From NCBI GenBank assembly GCA_020726505.1, contig JAHLEZ010000031.1, positions 124,001 to 188,000 on the forward strand: 64,000 bases of DNA, written 5' to 3'. Both the position numbers and the translations under genes were made by a program. Within the stretch, counting starts at the first letter, position 1, and every line of letters begins with the position of its first letter. The notes under the pieces are model-generated. The model saw only the letters and a list, made by a program, of their open reading frames with translations, had not been told where the DNA came from and did not search any database. This DNA comes from Leptodontidium sp. MPI-SDFR-AT-0119 (lineage: Eukaryota > Ascomycota > Leotiomycetes > Helotiales > Leptodontidiaceae). Positions 10,691 through 23,072 of the stretch are shown in pieces.

Positions 10691-13600
10691 ATGGCTGCTA
10701 CTGCCTTTAAGGGAGAGAAATTAGTAGGGAAATCTAACTATATTAAGTGGATAAATCCCGCTAGTTTATTCCTGGAAATTAATAGCTATATGCCTTATAT
10801 TTCCGGCAAAGCTTCACCTCCGAACTAATCCTTATATTACGCTAGGGGTACCAAAGGAGGTAAAGCCGTATTAGCCCCCTACTCTCAAGAGCTAGCTGTA
10901 AAATACTATAAAAAGCTAGACTACTTTGAGACTTAGAGCTAAAAAGCACTAGGGGCGCTAAAGTCGATTATATCGCTAGAGAATCAAGAGCGATTTAAAG
11001 ACAAAAATACGGCTAAGAAGCTGTGGAACGCTATTTAAGCTACTTTCGGCCAATTAACGCTAGAGCTAGTTAGCCGTTATATAAACCAAATCGTCGACTT
11101 TAATTACAGCTCTTATAAGAGTATAGACGAATATACTAGCGTAATCCAATCGAGCGCTATATACCTAAAACAGCTAGACTATAAGATTCCTAAGCCCGTA
11201 ATAGCTAGCCTAATATTAAAAGGCTTGCCGAGCTCTTTTAACGCCTTTTCGTCTCGTAAATACGAGAAAATGTCAGGTGATCTTAAGAATATCGATATTA
11301 ACAGTCTAATTAACGACTTAATTTCGGAAGAAGCTCGCATAGGCGCTAATGTTGGAAATCATGTGATCCAAGAATCACGTGGATGTCGAAGGCTCTAGAA
11401 GCCTTGATTTGTCAACACATGGAAAGCTCTCGAAGCTCTCCCTCATGTATATAAACCTACTCTCACTCTACCTTTAGAAGAGTGAGGCATGCAAATAGTC
11501 AAAATGTGACAGCTAACGCTAACCTTAATACTAATAAAGCGTCTAAAGGCGGTAAAGGTAATAATAAAAAATACTGCAATAAATGTAGAGTCACGGGACA
11601 TATAACGTCTACGTGCTAGGTCTTACACCCGGAGCTAAAGCCTAATAATTCGGAAAATCCGAATAATAAGCCTAATAAGGCTAAAAAGGCTAAGGAGTCA
11701 AAAGGCGAGTAGAAAATAGAGTCTAATAAGGCTATTATGACCGTATCTAAGACTAATTCGCCGTCAAATAAGCACATAACGGCTAGAAAGCCTATAAGGG
11801 CAAATAATAAGCCTAAAGTGCAGCTTGAACCTGCCCTACTTATAAGTACTTTTATAAATACCGTAGTAAAGGACTTAAGCGAATCCGATTCCGATTAATT
11901 AGAATGTGATATTATAAATCAAGCTTTTAAAACAGTCTATAATTACAGACTAGTTTTAGACTCCAGTGCTAGCGAGCACTACACGCCTAATAAGGGATGG
12001 CTTCTTAATTATAAGCCTACTCTTCGAAAAACGGTTATAATAACTAATAGCGACGTATTACTAGTAATAAGCACGGGAGATATTCCTATTAAGGGCAATA
12101 ATAGCTTGGAAATAGTTATACAGCGGGTAAACTATATTCTAGGGCTAAAAACGACCTTATTAAGCTCACGGGAGATGACTAAGAAAGGCTAGTTAATTAA
12201 CTTTACTAAGAACAGTGCTTTATTAAAGTATAAAAAGGGCCAATTAAAGGCTAAATAAGATTATAACGCCTATTACGTTTAAGCGGAAGTTGATTATGAC
12301 GTCTTAGAGCCTATAATATATCAGGTAGACTTAAATACGTCGCTAAACCTTTATTATAAGAGGATAGTGTATATAAATAAAGAGTCGATTCTTAAAACGA
12401 TCGAAAAAAGCCATAAATTAAGGAAAATCCGACAAAAAGACGTAGAGGTAGCCGATTATAACGCTTGTAATAGCGGCAAAATACACGTGATCAGTAGTAA
12501 AAAGCCTATATTAGACGCGCCACCTTTGACTATATTTAATATTAATATCGCAGGGCCTTTTAAAGTCAAAGGACTTAAAGGAGAGCGCTATATCCTCACA
12601 ATTATATATAAAGGATCACGAGCTATATAGCTATATGCCTTAAAACTCAAAGCCGACGCCTATGACGTACTTATTGACTTTTGTAATATAATAAATACAT
12701 AGTTTAGTCAAAAAGACGTCAAAAAGAAATTTATAGCGAATATTAAAGCTTTTAAACTTAATAACGCAGGGGAATTTAAGTCTAATAAATAGACCTATTT
12801 TTACAAATAACAGGGGTATATATGTGAATATATTAGCCCTTATTCCCCTTCTTAAAACGGGATAGCCGAAAGGTTAAATAAATACCTTATCGAACAGCTA
12901 ATTAGCGTTTGTAAGGCTAAGAGAATACCCTTGTTTTTATAGCTATATTTATTACAAGGGATAACTTATATTAAGAATCGGTTATATAACTTTGTCATAA
13001 AGAAGACGCCTTTTAAAGCTTTATACGGTAAATTACTAATAATCGATTATATTCGTATACTAGGCTCTTTAACTTACGTACTTGAGAATAAAAGAGCTTA
13101 TAAGCTAGCTGATAAATCCGACAGGGGTATCCTTGTAGGTTTTAAGTCTTCTAATAACTACTTAGTTTATTTACTAGGTAAAAGAGCCGTTATAAGCTCT
13201 AAAAACGTCTTAATAAAAGAGGATTTGATCCTTAAGAATAATATAACGAAAGAGACTAATAAAATCGACTATAATAATATAATCGAAACACTTAAAGAGT
13301 TTAAAGGCGCTAGCGATAATATTATTAAGCTAATAAATAGTATTAACAACGAAATACTTAAAAAGGGTAATATAAGCGAAAAGTCGCCTATTAACTAATT
13401 AAAGGGCAAGGAAACGGATTTTGAAGACAAATCCGACTTATTTATATAAGAGCTTCCTTAAACTCCAAAGGTTAATAAAAGGCCTAATGCGGCTAGTCCG
13501 GAAATGCCTAAAGCGCCTATTAAAAGGCCTAAAAAGGATTATTCGAGCTGGGAGCCTAACGTCGTAACTAGAAACGCTAGTGCTAGTGCTAAAGACTCTA

Positions 13601-15363
13601 ATAACTCTTCGGAAAATCAGCTAGTAATACAATTAAGCTCTAATACGGCTATTCGCCAGCTAAATAATTAGTTAATCGAAGAGGAAAAAGAAGCTTTTTC
13701 TGTCTATAAAGACGCTAAGAGACTAGCTTCTATGGCTCTAATAAGCTCTATAAAGCTACCTAAAGAGCTAGAGGCTGATAAAATCGTTATTAAACGAGAA
13801 AAAGGCCTTCAAATTTATAAGCCTAAAAGCCTTAAAGAGGCTATGGCCTCTCTATATAAGGACTATTGGCTAAAAGCCATAGAAAAAGAAGCTAATTCCC
13901 TAGAAAGTTACGAAACTTAGGAAATAGTACTAAAGAACGCTAGCAAGGCTTATAAGCCTCTAAAAACAAGATAAGTGTATAAAGTTAAAGAATCACTTAA
14001 TTACTTCGAATTTAAAGCTAGATTCGTCGCTAAAGGGTTCGAGTAACTCTATGGCCTTAACTACGTAGACACCTTTGTTAACGTAGTAAAACAAATAGCT
14101 TAGCGACTAATATTCGCCCTAGCGGTCCTTTACGGTTAAGTTATGTAAAAAGTTGATATAATATCGGCTTTTACACAAAGTAATATTAACGTAAATACTT
14201 TATATATTATACCCCCAAAGGGTATAAACGCCCAAAAATACGCTAGTAAACTACTCCTGCTTAATAAAGCCTTATACAGGCTAAAACAGTCAGCTAGGCT
14301 CTAGTTTATTACGCTAAAAGAAGTCCTAGTCAAAAAACTCGGCTTTTAAGCCTTGACTACCGAAAGCTGTATCCTAATTAATAAGGAGCAACAGCTTATA
14401 GTCTCTATTTACGTAGACGACTTAATAATAATTAGCCTAAACGTCGATAATATTAAATCCTTTATTCTAAAGCTCAAAAAGCTCTTTAAATTAAAGGATT
14501 TAGGGCTAATAAAGGACTACTTGGGCATAAATATCGAGTACAACCTAGATAAAGGTTATATAAAGCTTTGCCAAGAGAGCTATATAGAGAAAGTACTAGC
14601 GCGGTTTAATATGACTAATTATAAGCCTAAAGATACACTAATAGATTCTAAGGTTAAATTAAAACCTAATCCTAATCAGGCTAATAAAGAGGAAATAAAT
14701 CTATTTCAGCAAATTATAGGCTGCCTCTTGTTTTTAACGCTAGTTACTAGACCCGACATATGCTACGCGGTAATAAAGCTAGCTCGATTTGCTAGTAACC
14801 CTAGCGCCGATCACTTAATTGCCCTCAAAAACGTGCTTAAATACCTAAAAGGATTAAAAAAGCTAGGGCTAATCTATAAAAAAAGCCCTAGTCGATATAT
14901 AAGCGGCTATTACGACGCCGACTATGCCGGAGATATTAGTACGGCTAAATCGACTAGCGGCTTGAGCTTTTACTTAGCTAGTTGCTTAATAAGCTGGAAA
15001 AGTAAGCTACAAAGTATTATAGCTTAAAGTACGACTAAGGCCGAATATATAGTTATTAATTTGGCTTTTAAAGAGGCTGTTTATATAAAGCAGCTTCTAA
15101 CCGAATTAGGCTATTACATACAGGAACGATTCCCTGTTTATACAGATAATAACGGCGCTCTCTTATTAGCTAATAACTCTCAATTCCACGAGAGGACTAA
15201 GTATATCGCCGTTAAATATTACTACGTTCGCGACCTCATAAACTAAGGCGAAATAGACTTAATTTATATAAAGGGGTCTAAACAAAAAGCCGACGGCTTT
15301 ATAAAGCCGCTAGACAAGCCTAAATTCGTTGAATTTATAAGGCATTTGAGACTAGCCGAATAG
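10691..15363 (+). pseudogene. Copia-I gag-pol polyprotein, broken by stops
   Basis: The start is taken as the ATG of MAATAFKGEKLVGKSNYI, a typical Copia gag opening. An intact CCHC zinc knuckle (CNKCRVTGHITSTC) lies at 11575-11616. A protease-like stretch YRLVLDSSASEHYTP is near 11949-11993. An integrase core with INIAGPFKVKG starts near 12540, and NNAGEF, matching the second catalytic Asp region, lies near 12757-12780. The reverse transcriptase box SIYVDDLIII is intact near 14402-14431, and RNase H runs to about 15363 (motif YYDADYAGD near 14911). The longest unbroken piece is about 14353-15027. Scattered TAG/TAA codons replace Gln and Trp positions, so the element is inactive but less decayed than Gypsy-1. 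A 163-bp solo LTR interrupts gag at 11349. Confidence 0.88.
11349..11511. repeat. 163-bp solo LTR inside Copia-I gag
   Basis: Begins TGTTGGAAATC, ends AATGTGACA, and is flanked by a perfect 5-bp duplication GCTAA (11344-11348 and 11512-11516). It has TATATAAA-like sequence near 11448 and normal base composition compared with its surroundings. It is not homologous by eye to any other LTR in the window. Recombination between the two LTRs of a small Copia-type element would leave this remnant. Strand is undetermined. Confidence 0.85.
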
Positions 15364-15553
15364 GGCTAGAAATAGAGGAAAATAGACTGTGATTCTAGAG
15401 GGCGTATTACAGGTATTTCCTTTATTATAACTAGTCTACCTTTATTAAAGGGATATTTCATGTATTTAACTTATTCTTGTAAATACAAGCTCTGCTTTAA
15501 AGCTAGCTTGTATATAAGCTTATAAAGCTATTACGGCACTCATTAAGAGGGAG

Positions 15554-15838
15554 TGTTAGATTTTGACTTCGGTAACTCGTGCCGATTCTACGCGAGAATA
15601 GCCGAAGTAATCTCCACTGCTTACGCGGCCCGGAAATTACTCTCGTATTCGATTACGTAGTCCGTAAGAGCCACGTAATCGATTACGTAGTCGTCGAAGC
15701 TTCTAAAGAAGCTAATATTGTATATAACTACTGAAGAGCCCTTATGGCTCTTCTCTCAAGCAAGCAATTTACTTTGTCTCTAATCACGTGTTCACCTACT
15801 GCGTTTCCTCTCTTCTGATTAGCCCACCTATTTTCACA
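15554..15838 (+). repeat. Copia-I 3' LTR (285 bp)
   Basis: Starts TGTTAGATTTTGAC directly after the polypurine tract of Copia-I and ends TTTTCACA. It contains a TATATAACT promoter-like stretch near 15722. It is less AT-rich than the surrounding element. The matching 5' LTR was not found in the window. Confidence 0.7.
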
Positions 15839-15849
15839 TAAGACGGATC

Positions 15850-18800
15850 CGACCTTTTCTTAATACTCCTTGATTTATACCTTCGTCACTTTGCCCGTGT
15901 TTTTAACTAAGTCGTAGTACGGTAGAGGGGTGTTTAGGTAGTTATTATCTACTAATCTGAATTTCCGGGCCACCTTCTTTATATACGTGTCGTAGACTAA
16001 CGTAACTATTTTCGTATGTCTGTCTTATATAATTCACACCCCTAGAAACTACTTTACGTCACTTATTATAGTTAGCTCGTAGGCTTTATTAAGGTTATCG
16101 GTAATTTTGGCCGCTATAGTGAGGTTTAACTTATAATACTGTACTTATATGTCGTCTACGTAAAAGGCCACAAATATTGTGCGCTTATTATTTATAAATA
16201 TATAAGGCTCTTTTATAAGTAGCTTTAGACTAAGGCTTTTAAGCGTAGCTAAGAAGTCGCTATATTATAGGGCTAAGGAGTCGCGTAAGCTATATAAGGC
16301 TCTATTAATCTCTATAACTATGCCGGGCTACTTAAAACCGTCAGGAAGGTAATAGTAGACAAATATACTTCGTTTGTCTCGTTTTATATTAATAAAAGCG
16401 TTTACGACGTCGTACTACTTAACTTTTAAGTCAAATTAGGCTACTAGGGCTATTATAACACGAAAAGACCTCGCCACTAGTGTGGAGGCGTACGTAAAGA
16501 ATATAGTAGCATCCTCTTATAAGTCACCCTTAGTAATAATACGCGATTTAATACGTATAAGCTATCTAACTAAGTTAACTTTATAAGTAAACACTTATTT
16601 TAATAATATAAACGTCGTTTTAACGTCTGCCCTAAGCACAATATACTAGTATTTCTTAGCTTAGAGGTTCTTTATCTCCTTATATACGTCCTCTTAAAAG
16701 TGTTCTCCCTACAAGTACTAGTCTAAGTTCTACTAATACTTTAGTACTATCGGAAGCTTTGCCTAATATAATTATATTATTTTAGAGCTTATAGTTTCTT
16801 ATACTTTAATTGTTTCGCCACTAATTATAACTATAAAAATAACGTGTATAGTTTTATAGTCTTTATTATCTTCTCGCGTTACGTCTTTATTCTAGAACGT
16901 TATAATAAAGGATATAATTTATATATAGTTCTTGTCTTTTTAGTCTATAGACTCAGCGCTTAAGAGCTCCTTTATTATAAAGGAGTATACTCCCGGCCTA
17001 ATCTTTAACTGTCTATTCAATTATATTATCTCTTTAGCTCGCCTTCTCCGCTAAGCTCGAGTAATAGGGTATAATTAACTTTAGTTAAGTGCCTGTAATA
17101 CTTCGTCTAAGGTCTCTTAAGATATAGTTTCTTTTAATAAGGGTTGTGTTATTATCTCTAATAGTGTGTTTTCTAAAAGTAGTTATTATTCTTCCTTTAG
17201 CTCGTTGTCGTAATCCTCCTTAGACAAGGTGTTTTTGTACTATAATATACTTCCTAGACTTACACTAGTTACTTTAAGTTAGTTTAATAATTAACTTTAG
17301 TTATCTTGTGCTCTACTTTAAATTATAACTTAAAGTATTAATTTACGCGTACCCTTAATTTAGCGTAGTTATTTCGCACTTAAAGTACCCCTCTTAGGCT
17401 CGATATATTCGTTTCGTTATATCTGGCTTCGAGTCTGTCTTAGTGTACTTAGGCTTTTTATTATTACTAGAACTATTATGTCGTCTTTATTAAGCTATAT
17501 GTCGTCTTCTAACGTATTAATTCGTAAATTTAATAGTATTATCTTATTTTAGTACTCTCGTGGAATAAGTAGTCCCGCCTTAATAGTTACGTATAAGATT
17601 ACCTTCGTAAAAACTTCGTCGACTTTTATTAAGTTAAATAGTAGCCTATTTAATTTAGCATTATTTTTCGCCTTCATATACTCGTCCCTTACGTGTTCAA
17701 TAGCTAACTTAGCGTCCTAAGCGGCCTTAGGCTCTATAAGTATATTAACGACTTATTTAAGTATCGGCAGTAGTTAGCCGACTACTACTTACTTATTATA
17801 AAACTATACCTTATTAAAAACAACGTTTTAAGTACGTATTACACACTTTAATAAAGGTATCTAGATCTTATATATATTAATTATATAGTAGCTAACTAAG
17901 TAACTAACGTGCCCCCTTAGGTTGACCTTAAAGCCTCTCTTGTCACGAAAAGCTTATTAGTCTTTAATTATCGCGTAAGCTTTAGTACTATACGCAAAAG
18001 TATTACTTTAGTTAAGTCTTAAATTAACTAGTAACCTCTTTATTATATATAAATTATATTACTAAAAATACTACTTAAACTATACTTCTAGGACTTCGTT
18101 TAGCGACCGTATAGCTCTCTTAGCTAATGGCGATATATTATATAAGTATATAGCTGTCAAAATAACTTCCGGCTATAGCTTAAATAGTAAATTAGCGCCT
18201 ATTATTATTTTTAAGGCCTTAACAATTAGCTCTCTACTAACTCTCTTAACACCTCTATTTAGCTTATACGTGTATATAAGGGTCGGCTCTAGCTTTATGC
18301 CAAGGTCTAGCGCCTATTAGTCGTACTTAGTCTAGTACTATATATTAATTATAAACGTGTCGTTATTAAACCTGATTTTATATATAACTAGGCCGTATTA
18401 ACGTCTAGACTATGCCTTAAACGACTTAAGCACGCTTATAACGGCCTCTTACGTCTTATTAGTACTTGTAAACACAAAAAGCTTGTTATTATATTCGTCC
18501 TTAATCGCTAGTAGCTAGTATGTCCCATTATAGCCTACAAGGTAGTTAAATAAGTCCTATGCGACTCTAAAGAACGGTCTCAGCGACTTATTATTTGACT
18601 CTCTACGTAATAGTCGTTAGTTTGAGTATATTACGGCGTAACTTTCACATTTAACGCTAGTTATTCCGTCGATTTAAACATTACGAGTATACTTCACAAG
18701 AGCTTCTAAGGCTGATTTGCCAAGGTAACTAGCACGTAAGTGTTATATTTCTACTGTATCGCTATAGGGCCGTAGGAACCGGCGGGTTAACTAAAAGGTA

Positions 18801-20800
18801 TACTTTTTAAGAGGGTATAGTCGTCTATTAATCGTCGAGTATATCATTACAGTAAGAAATCTACGTGTCTTCATAAATACATACAATTATAAAGAGCGCG
18901 AGTAGTTATTAATAGGCTTATATTCAAATATTATAAGGTTCCACTTACGCTACAAGGTTCTTACTACATAGCTCTCTTTAACACTACCTACGCGCAAAGT
19001 CGTATTAGTACTATTATACTACACCCCCGACTGTGCGAGGAGGCTCTCTGAGATAATATTAACGTTAAACCCCTCTATAATAGCATATTAAATAATATTA
19101 AGTCCCTTGTAAACAATCCGGCAGGTTTATATATAGCGTTCTCGAAGACACGTGTACCCTTACTAATAATAGGCAAGCTTAAAGTGCCCGCGTTAACTGA
19201 TTCTCTTATAGTACGTTTAAAGCTACTAGGGACTAGTTTATTAATATTATTAACTAAGTAAGTCACGCCGTAGTTATCGACTAGAGTACTATTTAATAAA
19301 GGGTAACGTTAGAACTCTATAGTATTATATATACTAACGTTAAGAGTGTCGTCTTAAATTATGTCGTTAAGGAAGTTTAAGTCAAGTACAATTACGTTAA
19401 TACTCCCTGTCCCTTCTCACGTAGCTTTGCCTTTATCTTTATTTCCTACAAGTATAGTAGCATCGGCTATTTTAGCGTTAGTAATAAGTTTAAAAGTATT
19501 AGTACTATTAGCTCTAGTGATTTTAGCTACTATAACGTACTTTTAACCTTCTTTAGCTATAGCGGCCTTAAGCTCCTTAAAGTCTATAGTCTCTAACTTC
19601 TTATAAGTTATAATTACCTCGTTAGCGTTCGGCACATACTTTATACCTTTAGTAGTCGTTTTATTAACTATATAACGTAGTCTTTAACACTTAAGCGGCT
19701 TAAAGAAGTACTTACTATTTATACTACATAAGCATAAGTTACCTTAGCCACGAGAGTGAGATCTACTAGAGCTTACGCCCGACGCATTATCGTCCATTCC
19801 TTTAAAAGTTAAGTATTAACTACTACCCCCTCCTTAACGCCTAGGCTTCCTAAACATAATATACTCTTAGTCTATACTAAAGAGCACTTAAATATAGTCG
19901 TCAAGAGTAAAACTATACTCTTTTCTAAGTTAGTCGTCGCGTATAACTATACTAAGGATAGGATTTGCCTAGTCAGGGTATATATAAGCTCCTACCGCAC
20001 GTAGCCACTTCTTTAGAGTTATAGTGCCCTTGACTTTAAGTATATTATACGCTTTAATATTCCTATAAGCCTTCAAGAAGTCCTTTATCTATTAGTTAAC
20101 GTTAACTTTTCCCTTATATACCTCCCTCAAAACCTTCTCGTATTCCGTGACTACCGTAATAAAGATCGACGATTCTAATAGTACTATATCGCGCTAAAGT
20201 ATATTAACTAGCTTTTATATACTTAGTTCGCTCTTGCCCTCTAATTCTCTAATTATAGAGTTTAAAAGCGAATCGTTTATCGTTTTAAAGAGCCAGTTAT
20301 ATAAAGCCATATATTTATTATTTTAGCTCGTCTATTTAATAAGTATATACTAGTACTCCCTAGCTTATATTATATAAATCTATTATATCTTTACAATTAT
20401 TAAATAAGGAAGTAGACTAGCTTTTTCTAGACTTGTCCCTTTTATTTAAGTATCTGTCGATGGCCCTAGGGTCGGTGTAGCCCACGCATTATTAGTCGAC
20501 TCAGGCGTTAAAAACGATTATAGGTTTATTACTTTTTAGGCTACAACATTAACGTAATACTAGCTTAACTAAGTCTTTGTAACTTCTTTTGCAGTACTTT
20601 CGAGCGTTAGAGCCTTTAGTTAGAGGTTTAGAATATAGCCTATCGCAGGAGTACTAAGGTTTATTATGTCTAGTACACCTATAAAGCCAGCATAGAAATT
20701 CAAGCGCAAGTGCTATGTCGCCTAATCCTTCCGCGCCTTCAAATTATAGTCCATAAGTAGCCTTAAAAGTGACATTGTCGGTTTTAGGTATATATATAAT
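15850..20800 (-). pseudogene. Broken gag-pol of Copia-J
   Basis: Read on the minus strand. Gag remnants lie at about 20000-20800. A motif NSKYFFKPLKC lies near 19700-19760, where Copia-K has NSKHYWKPTTC. A protease-region segment of 63 residues is at 19075-19266 (SLPIISKGTRVFENA, aligned with SLPVISRGRRLLKNA of Copia-K). Integrase-like sequence occupies about 17700-18700. The reverse transcriptase box FYVDD at 16151-16162 still has both catalytic Asp residues. There are many RIP-type stops, and the 3' end of RNase H is missing. Confidence 0.75.
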
Positions 20801-20879
20801 AATTTTGAAGAGGTTTTAGTAATTTCAGGGTTATTAATAGGCTTTTAAGTACTACTAGTACGTGTGTAAGGCAGCGGTA

Positions 20880-21166
20880 AGAAAGTCTCTATATACTTCT
20901 GTAAAGCTACGTCGGCGCGTGTATACGACTAGGAAGCTTTAATAACTTACGAGGCTCATAACTATTGTGTAAGAGCACGCTTAAAGGCTCCACAGAGGCG
21001 AAATTGACGTATTATTAAAGTATACGCAGTACTGTAATTAATTGTTCTATATTTACGTATAGTCTATTCAAGCTCCCTGAATATAGAGGTCGCAGGCGCT
21101 TTGGCTATAGTGCCTTTGATTGGGCTCCCTTAGCCGGCCTGCCGGCCTACCATAACCTGCACGACA
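20880..21166 (-). repeat. Probable Copia-J 5' LTR
   Basis: Higher GC than its surroundings. The outer end reads TGTCGTGCAGG on the coding strand and stops exactly where homology to Gypsy-1 copy 2 resumes at 21167. The inner boundary is a guess because the partner LTR has been lost. Confidence 0.45.
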
Positions 21167-21186
21167 ATATCGCCTAAAGCTCTTAA

Positions 21187-22787
21187 GTACTTAAAAAAAT
21201 GTCCTTATTTATATAGACTATTAAGCCTTAAAGTACTTTATAACTACTAAGGACCTTACGACTAAGTAGGCTTAATAAGTTAAGTTCTTTATAAATTTCT
21301 ATTTTACAATTATATATTATATTAAGACGACTAATACGTTAATTAATACTTTATCTCGTTAAGATTAAGACCTTATAACTATAAAGGCACGTAAGTAGGC
21401 TATTCGCAGTTAATAGTTAATTCCGACGGATAAAATCGACCCACGAGTCGCTAGTGACTTTTAACTCTCTATTATTAATCTAATAAACACTTATATTAAA
21501 GTCGTAGAGACGATACCCTTAATACTTATAGAGGCTATAATCCCGGATCACGACGCTAAGCCACGTGACGACTTAGAGCTAAAGCCTGAGCCTAATACAA
21601 AAGTGTTAATCGACCTAGAGACGCCTATTATAGAGGAGTTAGACTCGAACTTTATAGTAATATATAATATCGCGGAATACGACGTTATTAATTAAGTACT
21701 CTTAGCTAATAAGACTTCGCCTTTATTAAAGCCTCTCTAATAAAAAGCTAAGGAATAATCGTTAGATTATAAGTTAGTAAATAATAAGTTGCTTTTCTAG
21801 GGCTACTTAGAAGTGCTCTTAAAGCCGCTAGAGCTTCGCACGACACTTATTTACTATATATATTCTTAGCCTTTAGTAATACACGCGGGGATTAGAAAGA
21901 TAAAGGTATTACTAAGTCGTAAATATTATTAAAACGGCCTTACTATAGATATAACTCGATATGTAATAAACTATAATTACTCTTAATAAAAAGCCCGTAG
22001 AGATAAGACCCCTAGCTTCTTATACCCCTTATTAATCCCCGCTCGATTATATTAATACTTAATAATAGATTTTACTAAACTTCTAATTAATAAGAAAGGC
22101 TACAACTTCGCTATAGTTATTATTAACCGCTTATTTAAGAAACTAGTCTTAATACTTTATAATAATATAATTATAGCTAAGGGCATAATTATTCTTTTCT
22201 TCGTTTATTAGACTTAATACTTCAGTATATTAGACTTTATTATCTTAGACCGTAAACCTCAGTTCGTCTCTTCCTTTTAAAAGGAGTACTGTCGTATCCT
22301 CGGAACTAAAGTAAAGTTAACGATAACGTATAACTTAAACGTTAATAGTTAAATAAAAGTAATAAACTAATATATTAAGTAACGGCTTTATCCCTTTTAT
22401 TATTACTATTAAGATAATTAAAGCGACCTCTTACTAATTATAAATATCACTAAATTAATATTATTATATAAGTCCTTAAGCCACTTGTCCCCTTTTTAAT
22501 TACTTAACGGCGTTAAGCTAAGGACTTCCTAAGACTTAATTAACTTAGAGCCTCTGGCTATAATAATAAAGAAACTTAATCACGAAGAGGCTCTCTAAGT
22601 AATATTATAAATAAAAGAAGTTATAGAAGTCATATAGTTATCTCTTAAAGATTAATAAGAGAAAATAAAATAATTAGTAAATCGTGGGCGACGTGCTATC
22701 GACTAAGACGTTAGTGACTTAGTATTAGTCGACACTTAAAACTAAAACGTCGACTAACCCTTAAGGAAGTTATCTAATAAGTAATAC
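21187..22787 (+). pseudogene. Gypsy-1 copy 2 pol remnant: RNase H to integrase
   Basis: RNase H-end sequence at 21187-21460 matches copy 1. The integrase core lies at about 22060-22390, with DFTKLLINKKGYNFAIVII and later LDRKPQFVSSF and a LGTK-x-KLT block, the classic Gypsy integrase text, interrupted by TAA/TAG at Trp and Gln positions. The coding frame continues on the far side of Gypsy-2 at 34849. Confidence 0.85.
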
Positions 22788-23072
22788 TGTGGGAGGGATA
22801 AAGCCTAATAAACCACACAACAAGAGAGGTAGCATGTAGTGAGGTACAGGGGGAGACTCTAGGTGTAAGAAATCGCGGATTAATTAAATCTAAAGATAAT
22901 ATATATCTAAAGAGCATAACAAGTCGAGGGAGGGGAGGAGAAAAAAGTGTATTAGATAATATTTATGAAAAGTTCTTAGTTGTTTAGTTGATTTCAAGTG
23001 TTAAGCTCTTTTATATAGAAAGAGCTTATCTAGTCAGGTGACAAAGGAGCTACTAGAGTCTTCCCCACCACA
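22788..23072 (-). repeat. Gypsy-2 3' LTR (285 bp)
   Basis: Starts TGTGGGAGGG and ends CCCCACCACA. Matches 34564-34848 over the whole length, with differences mainly C-to-T or G-to-A. Confidence 0.92.

Larger units (their letters stand above)
10400..15838 (+). mobile_element. Copia-I: Ty1/Copia LTR retrotransposon, RIP-mutated
   Basis: Plus-strand element with gag, protease, integrase and reverse transcriptase/RNase H in Copia order, followed by a polypurine tract (AAGAGGGAG, about 15545-15553) and a TGTTAG...TTCACA LTR. It ends at 15838, where the next element (Copia-J) starts abruptly inside its own RNase H region, so Copia-I probably arrived later or recombined there. The left boundary is approximate because no matching 5' LTR was found. 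Confidence 0.8.
15839..21166 (-). mobile_element. Copia-J: truncated minus-strand Copia element
   Basis: Reads right to left. Its left end is cut inside the RNase H region by the LTR of Copia-I. Its right end, ACGACA at 21166 (TGTCGT on the coding strand), abuts Gypsy-1 copy 2 sequence exactly, so Copia-J inserted into that Gypsy copy. The GC-richer stretch about 20880-21166 is probably its 5' LTR. Protease and gag motifs resemble those of Copia-K at 59491-64000, so the two are related but distinct families. Confidence 0.75.

Noticed and set aside
20450..20520. VDSG retropepsin motif on the plus strand at the edge of Gypsy-1 copy 2
   Set aside because: The minus strand carries a Copia-J gag frame across the same bases, and Gypsy-1 homology does not start until 21167; the motif is probably chance.
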